From Nitratifractor salsuginis DSM 16511 (GTDB taxonomy: Bacteria > Campylobacterota > Campylobacteria > Campylobacterales > Sulfurovaceae): a DNA stretch of 64,000 nt. Below are positions 34,894 to 43,490 of the stretch, piece after piece (within the stretch, counting starts at the first letter, position 1; every line of letters begins with the position of its first letter). The position numbers and the translations under genes were made by a program. The DNA lies in contig NC_014935.1 of NCBI RefSeq assembly GCF_000186245.1, positions 1,860,001 through 1,924,000 of the forward strand, written 5' to 3'. The notes below the pieces were generated by a model. It searched no databases. It was not told the origin of the DNA and worked only from the letters and a program-made list of their open reading frames with translations.

Positions 34894-35361
34894 CGACTTA
34901 AAGCGGGTTTTCGGGTTGCTATTTCATGGCTTTTTCCAGGAAATCAGAGATAAGTTTTTTCTTCATGGAGTCTCCGATACCCCTATGGACTTTCATCAAT
35001 GATTTCAGAGGAGAGAAGAGTCCTCCATCTAAAGCGTTGGTTGTGTTGGGAATGCCAAGGTGTGGATGAGTTTTATAGGTGGTAGATCCGGGATAATACT
35101 TTTAAGGTTTGGTGCTCATAGAAATAGGCGGTAAAGAGCTGTTTTTGAATCCGGGATTGACGTCTACGGGAAGAAAAGCTATGCTGACAGCTGAGACAAA
35201 AATAGCGTTGAATTCCACCTCTTTTCCCATTCTTTTTAGTCTGTTTTGAACCACATACAGGGCACTTTTTTACAAACCATCTGTAAAAAAGTCCTTTTAA
35301 TCAACCATATTACCGAAGTTCTGAAAGGTTTTTAGCAACCCGAAAAACCGCTTTAACTCAA
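34894..35361 (-). mobile_element. Decayed insertion sequence with terminal inverted repeats
   Basis: Ends are CGACTTAAAGCGGG... (34894-34921) and its inverted match at 35333-35360, sharing AAGCGGNTTTTCGGGTTGCTA. Only about 470 bases lie between, too short for a full element. Inside are the first and last parts of a transposase (next entry). No clear target duplication can be seen. The right-hand 85 bases recur at 22485-22569, so the family has moved within this genome. Confidence 0.8.
34919..35276 (-). pseudogene. Transposase remnant (zinc-ribbon DDE type, middle deleted)
   Basis: The N-terminal piece (to the stop at 35073) reads FVKKCPVCGSKQTKKNGKRG then YFCLSCQHSF, a CxxC...CxxC zinc ribbon. 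In the next frame a C-terminal piece (35080-34919) reads HPHLGIPNTTNALDGG, then SLMKVHRGIGDSMKK, then LISDFL, the typical end of such transposases. The catalytic middle is missing and the join is out of frame, so it is dead. Family not fixed: IS1595/ISXO2-like or IS1249-like are candidates. No standard start codon is seen before the zinc ribbon. Confidence 0.75.
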
Positions 35362-35539
35362 AATTTCTGACAACACTGGCGATACGGAACTTAAACGCCT
35401 TCAACGATAGATTTGACTTTCCAACAAGCATTTGGAACATCCCGATAAGACATAGCGATCTATGCTTTATCGTATCACGTTGCGGTCGCTAAAAGTATTT
35501 GGAAAATAAAAGAGGAAAATGAAAATCGGAGGAGTCGTG

Positions 35540-35559
35540 AAGAGCCGTATGGGCTCTCC
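35540..35559 (-). terminator. Stem-loop after rpsI
   Basis: On the minus strand GAGAGCC/GGCTCTT around CATAC, about 12 bases after the rpsI stop. T-rich DNA follows only after some 20 bases, so it may instead be a 3' stability hairpin. The spacer 35362-35570 has one more imperfect hairpin (GATAAGACATAG/CTATGCTTTATC, about 35441-35470) and no gene. Confidence 0.4.
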
Positions 35560-35570
35560 GAAAAGAAGGC

Positions 35571-35960
35571 TTAACGCTTGGAGAACTGAGGGCTCCGGCG
35601 GGCTTTCTTCTTTCCGTATTTTTTCCGCTCGACCACACGGGAATCCCGGGTGAGCAGGCCCATGGGCTTGAGGATGGCACGGAAAGCGGGTTCATACTCT
35701 ACCAGGGCTTTGGAGATACCGTGCTTGAGGGCATCGGCCTGGGCGCTGTATCCGCCGCCGAGGGTGGTCGCTTTGACGGTGACCGCCTCGAGCTGCTTGG
35801 TCGCTTCGAGGGGGAGGCGGACTTTCATCTTGAGGGTTTCGTGACCGCCGAGCCACTCGTCGAGGCTCTTGCCGTTGACGATGATCCCGCCATTGCCGGG
35901 GGTCAGCCAGACTTTGGCGATTGCCGTTTTTCTTTTACCGGTTGCGTAGACTGTCGCCAT
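35571..35960 (-). CDS. rpsI: 30S ribosomal protein S9
   Basis: 129 residues, small-subunit head protein whose C-terminal tail reaches the P site. It starts [19 protein letters not shown], has [19 protein letters not shown], and ends with the basic RRSPQFSKR tail (SKR is conserved). One base separates it from the rplM stop, in the usual rplM-rpsI operon. Confidence 0.98.
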   Translation of the reverse strand: MATVYATGKRKTAIAKVWLTPGNGGIIVNGKSLDEWLGGHETLKMKVRLPLEATKQLEAVTVKATTLGGGYSAQADALKHGISKALVEYEPAFRAILKPMGLLTRDSRVVERKKYGKKKARRSPQFSKR

Positions 35961-35961
35961 C

Positions 35962-36387
35962 TTACTTTCCTTTGTTCAGTTGTGCAGTATGGGGATGCTC
36001 GGCGCCTTCATAGACTTTGAGCTTCTTGAGCATTTGGCGCCCCAGCTTGGTCTTGGGCAGCATGCCGCGGACCGCCAGGCGGTAGAGCTTCTCGGTGTGG
36101 TTTTCCAGCATATCGGAGAGCTTGTTGCTCTTGGTGCTTCCGAAGTATCCGCTGTGGCGGAAATACTCTTTGTCATCCAGCTTGTTCCCGCTGAATTTCG
36201 CCTTTTTGGCGTTGATGATGACCACATAGTCCCCGCAGTCGACGTTGGGGGTGAAAGAGGGCTTGTGCTTGCCCCGGAGGTAGGTGGCGGCTTCGGTCAG
36301 GATGCGGCCGAAGGTTTTGCCTTCCGCATCGATCAGATGCCAGTCGCGCTCTACTTCATGAGGCTTGACGACTTTTGTCATTTTCAT
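35962..36387 (-). CDS. rplM: 50S ribosomal protein L13
   Basis: 141 residues, early-assembly large-subunit protein. Motifs: [54 protein letters not shown] and [10 protein letters not shown] start at ATG 36387 (AAGGAA 7 bases upstream); an alternative ATG two codons on is possible, and the longer frame is leader. First gene of the operon with rpsI; TATAAT with a -35-like TTGATT lies about 50-75 bases upstream. Confidence 0.97.
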   Translation of the reverse strand: MKMTKVVKPHEVERDWHLIDAEGKTFGRILTEAATYLRGKHKPSFTPNVDCGDYVVIINAKKAKFSGNKLDDKEYFRHSGYFGSTKSNKLSDMLENHTEKLYRLAVRGMLPKTKLGRQMLKKLKVYEGAEHPHTAQLNKGK

Positions 36388-36435
36388 GATCGTTTCCTTG
36401 TTTGGTTTCCACGGACGAACCGTTTGGTAAGCGGG

Positions 36436-36462
36436 ATTATAGGGTCTTATCCTTAAAATCAA
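36436..36462 (-). promoter_or_regulatory. Promoter of rplM-rpsI
   Basis: On the minus strand TTGATT (36457-36462), a 15-base spacer and TATAAT (36436-36441). The spacer is short of the ideal 17, but both hexamers are good. Confidence 0.55.
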
Positions 36463-36506
36463 CTAAATTTCAGTAATTTTTAAGGAATATTCTCTGTTAT
36501 TTTGGG

Positions 36507-36548
36507 GTCGCAAGTCCCAAGCACGGGGCTTCGCCCCTCAAGTCGCAA
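36507..36548 (-). repeat. 42-base hairpin repeat, copy C
   Basis: On the minus strand TTGCGACTTGAGGGGC, hairpin GGGGC-GAA-GCCCC, ending TGGGACTTGCGAC. On that strand it follows the mosaic array at 36552-36700, the same order as in the other copies. Confidence 0.85.
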
Positions 36549-36551
36549 AAA

Positions 36552-36700
36552 TTGGAGTCAGTGGTCGTTGGTCGTTGGGAAACATTACTCCAATAATCTA
36601 AAATTTAAAATCTATCATTCTCAATTATTCGGTTACTCGGTTGCTCATTGCTCGGTTACTCATTATCAAATCCATCTTCTCCCATTCTCAATTCTCCATT
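36552..36700. repeat. Long mosaic array (GGTCGTT, CTAAAAT, CGGTTACT, CCATTCTC types)
   Basis: Includes GGTCGTT twice (about 36563-36576), CTAAAATTTAAAATC, CGGTTACT/CGGTTGCT/CGGTTACT (about 36628-36662) and CCATTCTCAATTCTC (about 36675-36700). It runs into the last codons of addA (36688). With the 42-base repeat and the rplM promoter it accounts for the whole 36388-36687 spacer; no gene is seen. Confidence 0.75.
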
Positions 36701-39435
36701 CCCAATCCCTCAATCTCCACTCCCTCCTCCGTCAGATAGACCAGTGCCCCCTCGGCAGGACGGCCGGTGATCGACTCTACCGCTTCGATATAGGTCCGAA
36801 GCTGCCGGCGATGATGCTCGGCGAATTTCCGGGAGCTTTTGTAGTCGAGGATCCGGAAACGATCCCCATAGTCGAGCAGCAGGTCAATCTGCAGAAGCTT
36901 GCCCCGGTGGGCCAGAGGCTGTTCTTTTTGGATCCGGGCACCGCGGAGCATCTGCGTGAAAGGCTCATCCTGCATCAGGGCTTCCATCCGGGATGCGATG
37001 GCGGCGATCTGCTCTTCGCTCAGCTGCGCTCCGTAGCGGTTGCGCACCGCATCCAGAGCTCCCTCGATTCCCTCCGGGCCGAAAGGCTCCATCATCTCCA
37101 GGGCATAGTGCAGCGCCGTCCCGAAGAGGATCGCCTCATAATCGGGCCCCTCCCCCTCATCCTCCGAAGTGGGCGGTTCCTCCTGCCGTCCGTAACGGCT
37201 CAGGACCACATCGGGGATCCTCGGTGCCTCCTCTTGTACCTTGCTTTCATCTTCGATTTTCGGCAACTCTCCCCGTCTCATCGGCACCATCCCCAGAGGC
37301 TCGAAGATCGACTGCTCGGGCTTTTTGAGCACGATCATCCCCTCAGCCGCGCGGGTGAGGGCCACATAGAGCAGATTGAGCCGGTCTTTCTCCGCCGCCG
37401 CTTTGCGCTCCTCCAGCAGCTCGGCGTAAGTTTCGTCGAAGCGCTCCCTTCCGCTGATCCGGTAGAAGAAGCGTTCGATATGCAGATTCTCATTGTAGCG
37501 GGGGATCAGAGCATCCCGCTCCGAACTTCCCCGGCCGCTGCGATCCAGGAGGATCACATAATCAAACTCCAACCCCTTCGAGCCGTGAATGGTCAGGATC
37601 CTCGCCCCCCGAAGGGTATGGGGCGCGACGCCGATGCGGCTGCTTTCGAACTCTTCGAGAAACTCCGGCAAAGACTCGTAGCCGGCGGCGAATTCCAGGA
37701 GCCTGAGGAAATTGGGGTCGTTGTCGAAGGCGGCATAGCTCTCCAGCAAACGATGAAGCACCTCCACAGGGCGCATCGAAGGGCGGTACCATCCCAGGTC
37801 GGGGTGTTCCTTGCGCCCGCTGCGCCGCAGCAGCGCCTCCGCATCCAGCGCCTCCTCCCGGTAGAGATGCTCCGCCATCCGCACCAGGGCCGCGATCTGC
37901 GGCAGCGTGCGCAGCGACGAGCTGGTCTGCAGCACGGTCGGGATCCCCGCCTCCACACAGCGCTCCTGAAGCTCCTTGCCCTCCTTGTTGGTCGCCACCA
38001 AAAAGGCGATGCGCTCCGGATCGATCCCCGCATCAATGAGCCTCAAGGCTTGAGCGGTCGCCTCGGCCAAAGGCTCCTCCGCCTCCAGGACCTCCACATA
38101 CCCCTCCTTCCCACTCTGGGGAATCTGGGGAAGATAGCCCGGCATCACCTCGGCGAACCAGCGGTTGACACTCTCCACGATCCCTTTGGCACTCCGGTAG
38201 TTGTGACTCAAAGGATTCACTTCGATACCGTAATGTTCGGCCACCCGGTCAAAGAGCTCCTCTACCCCGCCCCGGAAGCGGTACAGCGACTGCTTGGTAT
38301 CCCCCACATAGAAGAAAGTGCGAAAATCGCTCTGTCCCTTCCCGGCGAAGATCTCGTCGATCAACGGTTTGAGGAGGAGAAACTGCAGCGTCGAAGTATC
38401 CTGAAACTCATCCAGGAGAATATGGCGGAAGCGGCTGTCGAGGCGAAAATAGAGGAGATCTTTGGAAAGGCTCTCATAGAGGAGGCGGTAGGCGAAATAG
38501 CCCAGGTCGTCAAAGTCCAGCATATTGCGGCTTTTGGCCCGGGAGATGCGGGTGTTGCGGTAGTGGTCGTAGAGCCGTCCCAGACGGTGCAGCACCGCCC
38601 GCTCCCTCGCCGCCGCCCAGCGGCCAAGAAGGGTTCTGAGCTGCTGATACTCCTCCTCGATCCTGGGATCCTTCGGGAGATACTTGCGGTAGTTGCGGTG
38701 CTCTTCGAGGCTGGGATGATTGAAAACTGATTTGGCGAAAAGCTCGGCGACCGTAGCAGGAGCGAAATTGCGCACCGCCGTAGCGGAGGCCCCTACCTGC
38801 TGTACCCGTTCGTATAGAGAAGCCCTCAGCGCCTCGATCTCCCCCTCTAGCCCCCGCAACGTCCCGTCCCCCTCGGGGAAAGGCGGCAGCAGCGGGTCCT
38901 GGGCATAAAGAGAAGCCAGACTCTCCGTCATCCCCTCGACCCGGCGCCGCTCCATCTGAATCGCCAGCTCCACCAGTACGGGCAGCATCCCTTCCCGGTC
39001 CAGCTCCTCCAAAAAGGCTTCCTGCAAACCGACGGAGGCCTCCTCCTTGGTCACGAAGCCGGGATCGAGCCCGATCTCCAGCGCCCCCGCCTTCAAAACG
39101 GAGACGAAAAAGCTGTCCAGGGTCACGATATGGGTCGGACTGTCCAAAAAACGCCGCAGCACCCCCGGTCGCTTGGCAAGAATCTCATCGGGACTCAGAC
39201 CCGTCTGTTTGGCCAGTTCCCCGAGAAAGGGAGCGAAGTCAGCCTCATCGAGCCTTCGGAGCGCCTCGACGACCCGGTGGCGCATCTCGGCGGCCGCTTT
39301 GTTGGTAAAGGTCGCCGCCAGAATCGACGAGGAGGATTCCCCCAGAAAAAGCAGCGCCACATAGCGCACACTCAGGGCAAAGGTTTTGCCGCTCCCCGCC
39401 GAAGCCGAAAGGGCCAGAAAAGGTTGAAATCCCAT
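36688..39435 (-). CDS. addA: AddA-like helicase-nuclease (RecB-type)
   Basis: Superfamily 1 helicase with a C-terminal nuclease, processing double-strand breaks with AddB. 915 residues. Walker A ALSASAGSGKTFALSV (about 7-22), motif II LLDEFQDTS, motif III VGDTKQSLYRFRGG, motif V TIHGSKGLEFDYVILLD, motif VI LNLLYVALTRAAEG, and the nuclease core RILDYKSSRKF near the end. The ATG at 39435 has GAGGAG upstream; an earlier start lies in repeat DNA. The last residues (LGMEN) coincide with the start of a repeat array. Shorter than Bacillus AddA (about 1230). Confidence 0.92.
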   Translation of the reverse strand: MGFQPFLALSASAGSGKTFALSVRYVALLFLGESSSSILAATFTNKAAAEMRHRVVEALRRLDEADFAPFLGELAKQTGLSPDEILAKRPGVLRRFLDSPTHIVTLDSFFVSVLKAGALEIGLDPGFVTKEEASVGLQEAFLEELDREGMLPVLVELAIQMERRRVEGMTESLASLYAQDPLLPPFPEGDGTLRGLEGEIEALRASLYERVQQVGASATAVRNFAPATVAELFAKSVFNHPSLEEHRNYRKYLPKDPRIEEEYQQLRTLLGRWAAARERAVLHRLGRLYDHYRNTRISRAKSRNMLDFDDLGYFAYRLLYESLSKDLLYFRLDSRFRHILLDEFQDTSTLQFLLLKPLIDEIFAGKGQSDFRTFFYVGDTKQSLYRFRGGVEELFDRVAEHYGIEVNPLSHNYRSAKGIVESVNRWFAEVMPGYLPQIPQSGKEGYVEVLEAEEPLAEATAQALRLIDAGIDPERIAFLVATNKEGKELQERCVEAGIPTVLQTSSSLRTLPQIAALVRMAEHLYREEALDAEALLRRSGRKEHPDLGWYRPSMRPVEVLHRLLESYAAFDNDPNFLRLLEFAAGYESLPEFLEEFESSRIGVAPHTLRGARILTIHGSKGLEFDYVILLDRSGRGSSERDALIPRYNENLHIERFFYRISGRERFDETYAELLEERKAAAEKDRLNLLYVALTRAAEGMIVLKKPEQSIFEPLGMVPMRRGELPKIEDESKVQEEAPRIPDVVLSRYGRQEEPPTSEDEGEGPDYEAILFGTALHYALEMMEPFGPEGIEGALDAVRNRYGAQLSEEQIAAIASRMEALMQDEPFTQMLRGARIQKEQPLAHRGKLLQIDLLLDYGDRFRILDYKSSRKFAEHHRRQLRTYIEAVESITGRPAEGALVYLTEEGVEIEGLGMEN

Positions 39436-39531
39436 AGTGACTCCTCTATTGTGAGTGTTAAGTCTTGAGTGTTGAGCGTTGAGAGCTTTCATTGCTCGGT
39501 TCCTCGGTTACTCACTCCTCACTCCTCACTA
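39436..39531. repeat. Mosaic array filling the addB-addA gap
   Basis: On the minus strand it runs GTGAGGA repeats, GTAACCGAG/GAACCGAG, then CTCAACG, CTCAACA, CTCAAGA, CTTAACA, CTCACAA heptads, ending next to the addA ribosome site. Every base between the two genes except that site belongs to the array. Confidence 0.8.
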
Positions 39532-41895
39532 TCACAGATATTCTCCCCGTTCACAAAGAAGCTGATAGGGGCACCAGGTACAGCGCTTGAGATCTTCACA
39601 TCGCTCGGCGACGAAGGAGCAGGTCTGTTTCAACTGCCCCAGATGCTCCAGCAGCAGAACATTCTTCTCCTCCAGTGCCGCTACGGGGACGAAAGATCCT
39701 CCATCCAGCGGAGTCACGAAAGCCAGATCCAGCTCCGGGAAACGGCTGCGGAGCAATAGATCGTAGATACTCATTTGAAAATCGGTGAGCTTGTCGAGAT
39801 TACTTTTTCGGTTGGCCTCTTTGATGGAGCCGCTTTTGTAGTCGAGGGCCAGCCGTGCTTCCCCGAGGCGGTCGATACGGTCGATCCGTCCGCCGAAACG
39901 CAGCCCGTCGATCTCTCCCTCCACCGCCGTTTCAATGCTCTCGACCCGCCAGCCCTGGGTGAAGCGCTTCGCTTCCTCTCGGAAGTAGGATTCCAGCTTT
40001 CGCTTCCAGTAGGCCAGGATATAGCGGCCGGCACTGCCGTGACGCTCCAGCTCTCTCGCCGCCAAGATCGCGAACTCCCGACTCATCTGCTCCGGATCGT
40101 CGTAATGGTCCCGCTCACGAAAAAGCCCTTCGAGTACCCGGTGAAGAAACAAGCCCTCATTGAGCTCCTCGCTCTCTTTCTCCTCCAGCCCCTCGATGTA
40201 ACGGTAATAAAAACGTCTTTTGCACTCCAGCCAGGTACGTAGGCGGCTGGCCGACCAACGCATCTGCGTCGGGTCGAAGGCTTCCACCACCGGGTCGGCG
40301 TCGGCTGCAGGGAGAGGACTGTGGTCATAGAGCAGCTTGCGGGGGGCGGCGACCTCCCGCCCCTCTTCGAGGCCCAGTTCATAGAGAAAACGGGTCGGCA
40401 AACGGTTCTCACCCGTCGCATAGAGGATCACCGCCTCTTTGGCACCCTCCAGAAGCCGGGCGTAGTAGTGTTTCTGAAGCGCTTCCCGATCCCGGCGGTC
40501 GGGCAAGCCGGCAAAGTGGCGCACCCGGCTGTCGAGAAAGCGGTCCTTGCCGCTGCTCGCCGGCACGACCCCTTCGTTGAAATCGACGATCACCACACCG
40601 TCGAAGGCCACGCCCCGCGTCTCCAGCACCCCCATCACCGTCACTTTTCCGCCACGGACATCGTCCAGGCGAAGCGCCCCCACCTCTTCGAGCCAGAGAA
40701 AGAGCCACTCTTTCAGGCTCAAAGTTCGGCCGGCATTGAGCTTTTGGAAACGATGCCTCAACTCCCAAAGGGGCTCCTCCTCCCGGCGGGGTTCCCGGCC
40801 CGGCTCGGGGAGTTCGAATCCGGGGATTTTCGCTTCGGCAAAACGCTCCAGGAATCCGTCCACACCACAGCGTTCACTTGCCTTCAAAGAGCCCAAAACG
40901 TCGAGGCTTAAGCCGTAATGGGCAAGCCGGCGACGGTATTCGGGCTCATCCGGACGGTTCCAGGATTCGAGCAACGCCGCGGGCAGGCGGTATTCGGGGC
41001 GGTCACGATAGTCATATCCCATAGAGAAGTTGAGGTTGTCCATCCGGTCATAGAGGTCAAAGATCTGCATCAACCCCTCATCGGGCAAGACAAGAGCGAT
41101 CCGATCCGGAGAAATCCCGCGGTGCACCATCCCTTCGATCTCCGCCAAAGCCACCGCCACCTGCTCGTAGCGCTCCTGCACCGCCAGGACCCTCGCATCG
41201 ATCTTCAGGGGATCTTTTTCTGCCTCCAAAACCTCTTCCCGGCTCAGACTGAAGCGAAGGCGGCTCTGAGCAGGAAGCTCCAGACCCACATCGGCGAAGC
41301 GCCGTCGCATCTTCTCATTATAGGGGGTGCTGCGCCAGGAGATCTCCAGCTCCGCCCTTTTCGCCGCCTGGGTGAGCAGTTCCATCTCAAAGCGGCTCAG
41401 ATACCCTTCCAGGTGCAACTCCACCCGCTCCCACTGACCCAAAAAGCTTTCGTTGAAACGGTAGAGCTCGGGCAGAAAGATCCGGTCATAGGCCGATTCC
41501 CGATCCAGGATCGCCCGGTAGCGCTCTTTGAGTGTGTGTAGGAGCTCGATATGTTCCGCATATTCCGCATAGGCATCCGCCTCGTCGAGACGCTCCAGCG
41601 GCACCTGCTCCCAGGCCAACTCTTCGAAAAAGCGGAAAAAATCGCTGCTTCGGGTGAAGAAGCGGATCAATTCCCGATCACGGCTCAGGCGCGAAAAGCC
41701 GTCGAACTCCGCCGCCTCCCTGAGCCAGAAGATCCGCTCGCTCCCCTCTGCCGCCCGACGCCCAGGCACCCGTACCAGGCGGTTGATAAACTCATCCATC
41801 CTCATCAACTGAGGCAGAAAACGCTCCTCGGTCCGGCAATGGGACAGCTCTTCACGTATGGCACGAGCCGTGGGGTATATTTTCAAAAGTGACAT
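39532..41895 (-). CDS. addB: AddB-like nuclease subunit with iron-sulfur cluster
   Basis: Partner of AddA. 787 residues. The N-terminal helicase-like part has no Walker A motif (MSLLKIYPTARAIREEL), so it is probably inactive as an ATPase. The C-terminal PD-(D/E)XK nuclease reads GGRIDRIDR then LALDYKSGSIK. Cluster cysteines are in LECKRRFYYRY and CTWCPYQLLCERG, the AddB-type 4Fe-4S site. An extended -10 (TGCTATAAT, 41922) lies upstream. It precedes addA by 96 bases of repeat array. Confidence 0.9.
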   Translation of the reverse strand: MSLLKIYPTARAIREELSHCRTEERFLPQLMRMDEFINRLVRVPGRRAAEGSERIFWLREAAEFDGFSRLSRDRELIRFFTRSSDFFRFFEELAWEQVPLERLDEADAYAEYAEHIELLHTLKERYRAILDRESAYDRIFLPELYRFNESFLGQWERVELHLEGYLSRFEMELLTQAAKRAELEISWRSTPYNEKMRRRFADVGLELPAQSRLRFSLSREEVLEAEKDPLKIDARVLAVQERYEQVAVALAEIEGMVHRGISPDRIALVLPDEGLMQIFDLYDRMDNLNFSMGYDYRDRPEYRLPAALLESWNRPDEPEYRRRLAHYGLSLDVLGSLKASERCGVDGFLERFAEAKIPGFELPEPGREPRREEEPLWELRHRFQKLNAGRTLSLKEWLFLWLEEVGALRLDDVRGGKVTVMGVLETRGVAFDGVVIVDFNEGVVPASSGKDRFLDSRVRHFAGLPDRRDREALQKHYYARLLEGAKEAVILYATGENRLPTRFLYELGLEEGREVAAPRKLLYDHSPLPAADADPVVEAFDPTQMRWSASRLRTWLECKRRFYYRYIEGLEEKESEELNEGLFLHRVLEGLFRERDHYDDPEQMSREFAILAARELERHGSAGRYILAYWKRKLESYFREEAKRFTQGWRVESIETAVEGEIDGLRFGGRIDRIDRLGEARLALDYKSGSIKEANRKSNLDKLTDFQMSIYDLLLRSRFPELDLAFVTPLDGGSFVPVAALEEKNVLLLEHLGQLKQTCSFVAERCEDLKRCTWCPYQLLCERGEYL

Positions 41896-41921
41896 GATGA
41901 TTCTTTGGGGTTTTGGGGATT

Positions 41922-41930
41922 ATTATAGCA
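41922..41930 (-). promoter_or_regulatory. Extended -10 promoter of addB-addA
   Basis: TGCTATAAT on the minus strand, 27 bases before the addB ATG. Confidence 0.55.
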
Positions 41931-41977
41931 GTAGAAAAAAGAGGCGTCGCGGCAGATTCCCCCTAAGGTGACCTGCC

Positions 41978-42529
41978 CTATTTTTTGGGAGCCAGGTAGG
42001 CTTCGGTATCCCGGAAGCCAACGGCATCGCCCTTTTGGACCCGAACACGCAGGATATAGCGCCCGGGTTTTTTGAGGCTCAGGTGATCGACGGGATAGTG
42101 ACCATCTCTATAGGGAATGGAATCGAAATGTTGATCCTCTTTTTCGGTAAAAGGGCGGGTCACCAGCAGAGAAACATTGGCGTCGCTTACCGGCTTACCC
42201 GCTTTGTCGGTTACCACATAGGCAAAGCTGTTCTCCCGGTTCAAAGCGACGATTTGGGCGTGCTTACGCTTGAGATGCTTGGGTTTGAAATCCGAAGCTT
42301 TCAGACCTTCAAGCTTGAGATTGTAACGGCTATCGAAACGCTGCTGGGCTTTGATGATCTCATTGGCATCCTCTTCGGCCGTCTGGTATTTGAGCATATA
42401 CTCATTGGACTCGTGCACCGGCATACCGATGGCATGCTTGACAGTCCAATAGCCCAACGTAATCCCGATGGCCAGAAAGCCCAGGATCATATAGGGCCAA
42501 TATTTACCTTTGTCACTATTGTTTGCCAT
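41978..42529 (-). CDS. FixH-family protein
   Basis: 183 residues. One N-terminal transmembrane helix (WPYMILGFLAIGITLGYWTV), then a periplasmic part with a beta-sandwich region (GKPVSDANVSLLVTRPFTEK, then GRYILRVRVQKGD). FixH-type proteins are linked to cbb3 oxidase assembly and copper supply, which fits its place at the end of the cco cluster. It overlaps the preceding gene by 14 bases. Longer than classical FixH, with extra residues at 45-95. Confidence 0.8.
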   Translation of the reverse strand: MANNSDKGKYWPYMILGFLAIGITLGYWTVKHAIGMPVHESNEYMLKYQTAEEDANEIIKAQQRFDSRYNLKLEGLKASDFKPKHLKRKHAQIVALNRENSFAYVVTDKAGKPVSDANVSLLVTRPFTEKEDQHFDSIPYRDGHYPVDHLSLKKPGRYILRVRVQKGDAVGFRDTEAYLAPKK

Positions 42530-43115
42530 GGCGTATCCTCATATAAAGTGGTCGCCCGAAATATACCCAAAAAACCAAAACGGCTCCTAAATAGACAAGC
42601 CAGGTTATAACTTTTATAATCCAACGCCCCTGGTCCTTGATGGTGTTTTTGAGCTTGACCCCTTTGGAGGCTGCCAATTCATCGGCCAGCTCCGAATAGG
42701 CTTGGACCATCGCTACATCGTATTTCGATTGCACGGAGTTGCTGTCGGCGCTCCCCAGAATATCGATGGCATACTTTTTGACCTCGGAAGGATCATAAGC
42801 TTTTTTTAGACTCGGATCGGAGACGAGTATCCCCAAACGCTTATTATTGGGGAGAAAAAGAATGGCGACCCAGGGCTCGTTCAGCTCCTTCTCGTATTTT
42901 TTCACATACTCGTAGAGATTGCCACGTTTGTCCAGCACATCGTTGCTCGCGATGACATAAGCGTTCAATCCGGTCTTCTGTGTCAATTCCTGACCGATCT
43001 TTTCGATCACATCCCCTGCTTTGGGTGAGATCAAATGGTCATTGATGAGATATTGGGCTGAGAGTGAAAAAGTGAGAAGAAACACGAGCAAGGTCACCCT
43101 TGCTGTGTGAAACAT
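42516..43115 (-). CDS. TPM-domain-like membrane protein of the cbb3 cluster
   Basis: 199 residues. Cleavable-looking signal peptide (VTLLVFLLTFSLSAQ), a periplasmic domain of about 130 residues with YVKKYEKELNEPWVAILFLP and RLGILVSDPSLKKAYDP resembling the TPM (YgcG) fold, and a C-terminal helix VITWLVYLGAVLVFWVYFG. Its role is unknown; position suggests help in oxidase maturation. Preceded by a 33-residue ORF and followed by fixH. Confidence 0.65.
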   Translation of the reverse strand: MFHTARVTLLVFLLTFSLSAQYLINDHLISPKAGDVIEKIGQELTQKTGLNAYVIASNDVLDKRGNLYEYVKKYEKELNEPWVAILFLPNNKRLGILVSDPSLKKAYDPSEVKKYAIDILGSADSNSVQSKYDVAMVQAYSELADELAASKGVKLKNTIKDQGRWIIKVITWLVYLGAVLVFWVYFGRPLYMRIRHGKQ

Positions 43116-43121
43116 GAATGA

Positions 43122-43223
43122 TTAACCTACGTAGAGGTGATTGGGAGTCAGAACCGCCCACAGTGTGATGATCGCCAGGAGAACCATCATCCATCCGATA
43201 ACTTTATCCATAATCTTGATCAT
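43122..43223 (-). CDS. 33-residue membrane peptide in the cbb3 cluster
   Basis: MIKIMDKVIGWMMVLLAIITL followed by WAVLTPNHLYVG: almost one transmembrane helix with a short polar end. The ATG overlaps the DUF4006 gene's stop by 4 bases (ATGA), as in other coupled pairs here, and the next gene starts 6 bases after its stop. Coupled position and a clean helix make it a believable small oxidase-associated subunit, comparable in size to CcoH/CcoM-type peptides; this is inference. Confidence 0.6.
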   Translation of the reverse strand: MIKIMDKVIGWMMVLLAIITLWAVLTPNHLYVG

Positions 43224-43480
43224 TTTTTCTCCCCTTTCTGAGCAGGTTTCGCATCGACAAAGCTGAATTTGGCATTGTCTTTGCTGATCATCTTCACATT
43301 ATCCAGACTGTTCCACAGAGGAGTGGGGTCGTAATAATGAGTCGACTGTGCGCGCTCCACTTCGATAGCCTTGGTCACGAGGAAGGCCAGGATGCTCAGC
43401 AGGAGCGCCGTAGCGATCAGCATTCCAACGATCCCGTTGATTCCCCACATATTGCGGCTGGTATTTTCTGTTGCTGCCAT
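43220..43480 (-). CDS. DUF4006 family protein
   Basis: 86 residues, one helix (about 13-36, INGIVGMLIATALLLSILAF), then a polar tail VERAQSTHYYDPTPLWNSL. DUF4006 proteins follow ccoP in Campylobacterota. Ten bases after the ccoP stop, in the same transcript. Confidence 0.82.
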   Translation of the reverse strand: MAATENTSRNMWGINGIVGMLIATALLLSILAFLVTKAIEVERAQSTHYYDPTPLWNSLDNVKMISKDNAKFSFVDAKPAQKGEKK

Positions 43481-43490
43481 GATACGCTCC

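Noticed and set aside
36502-38730. 742-residue open frame antisense to addA
   Set aside because: A product of GC-rich codon use; addA on the other strand has every helicase motif.
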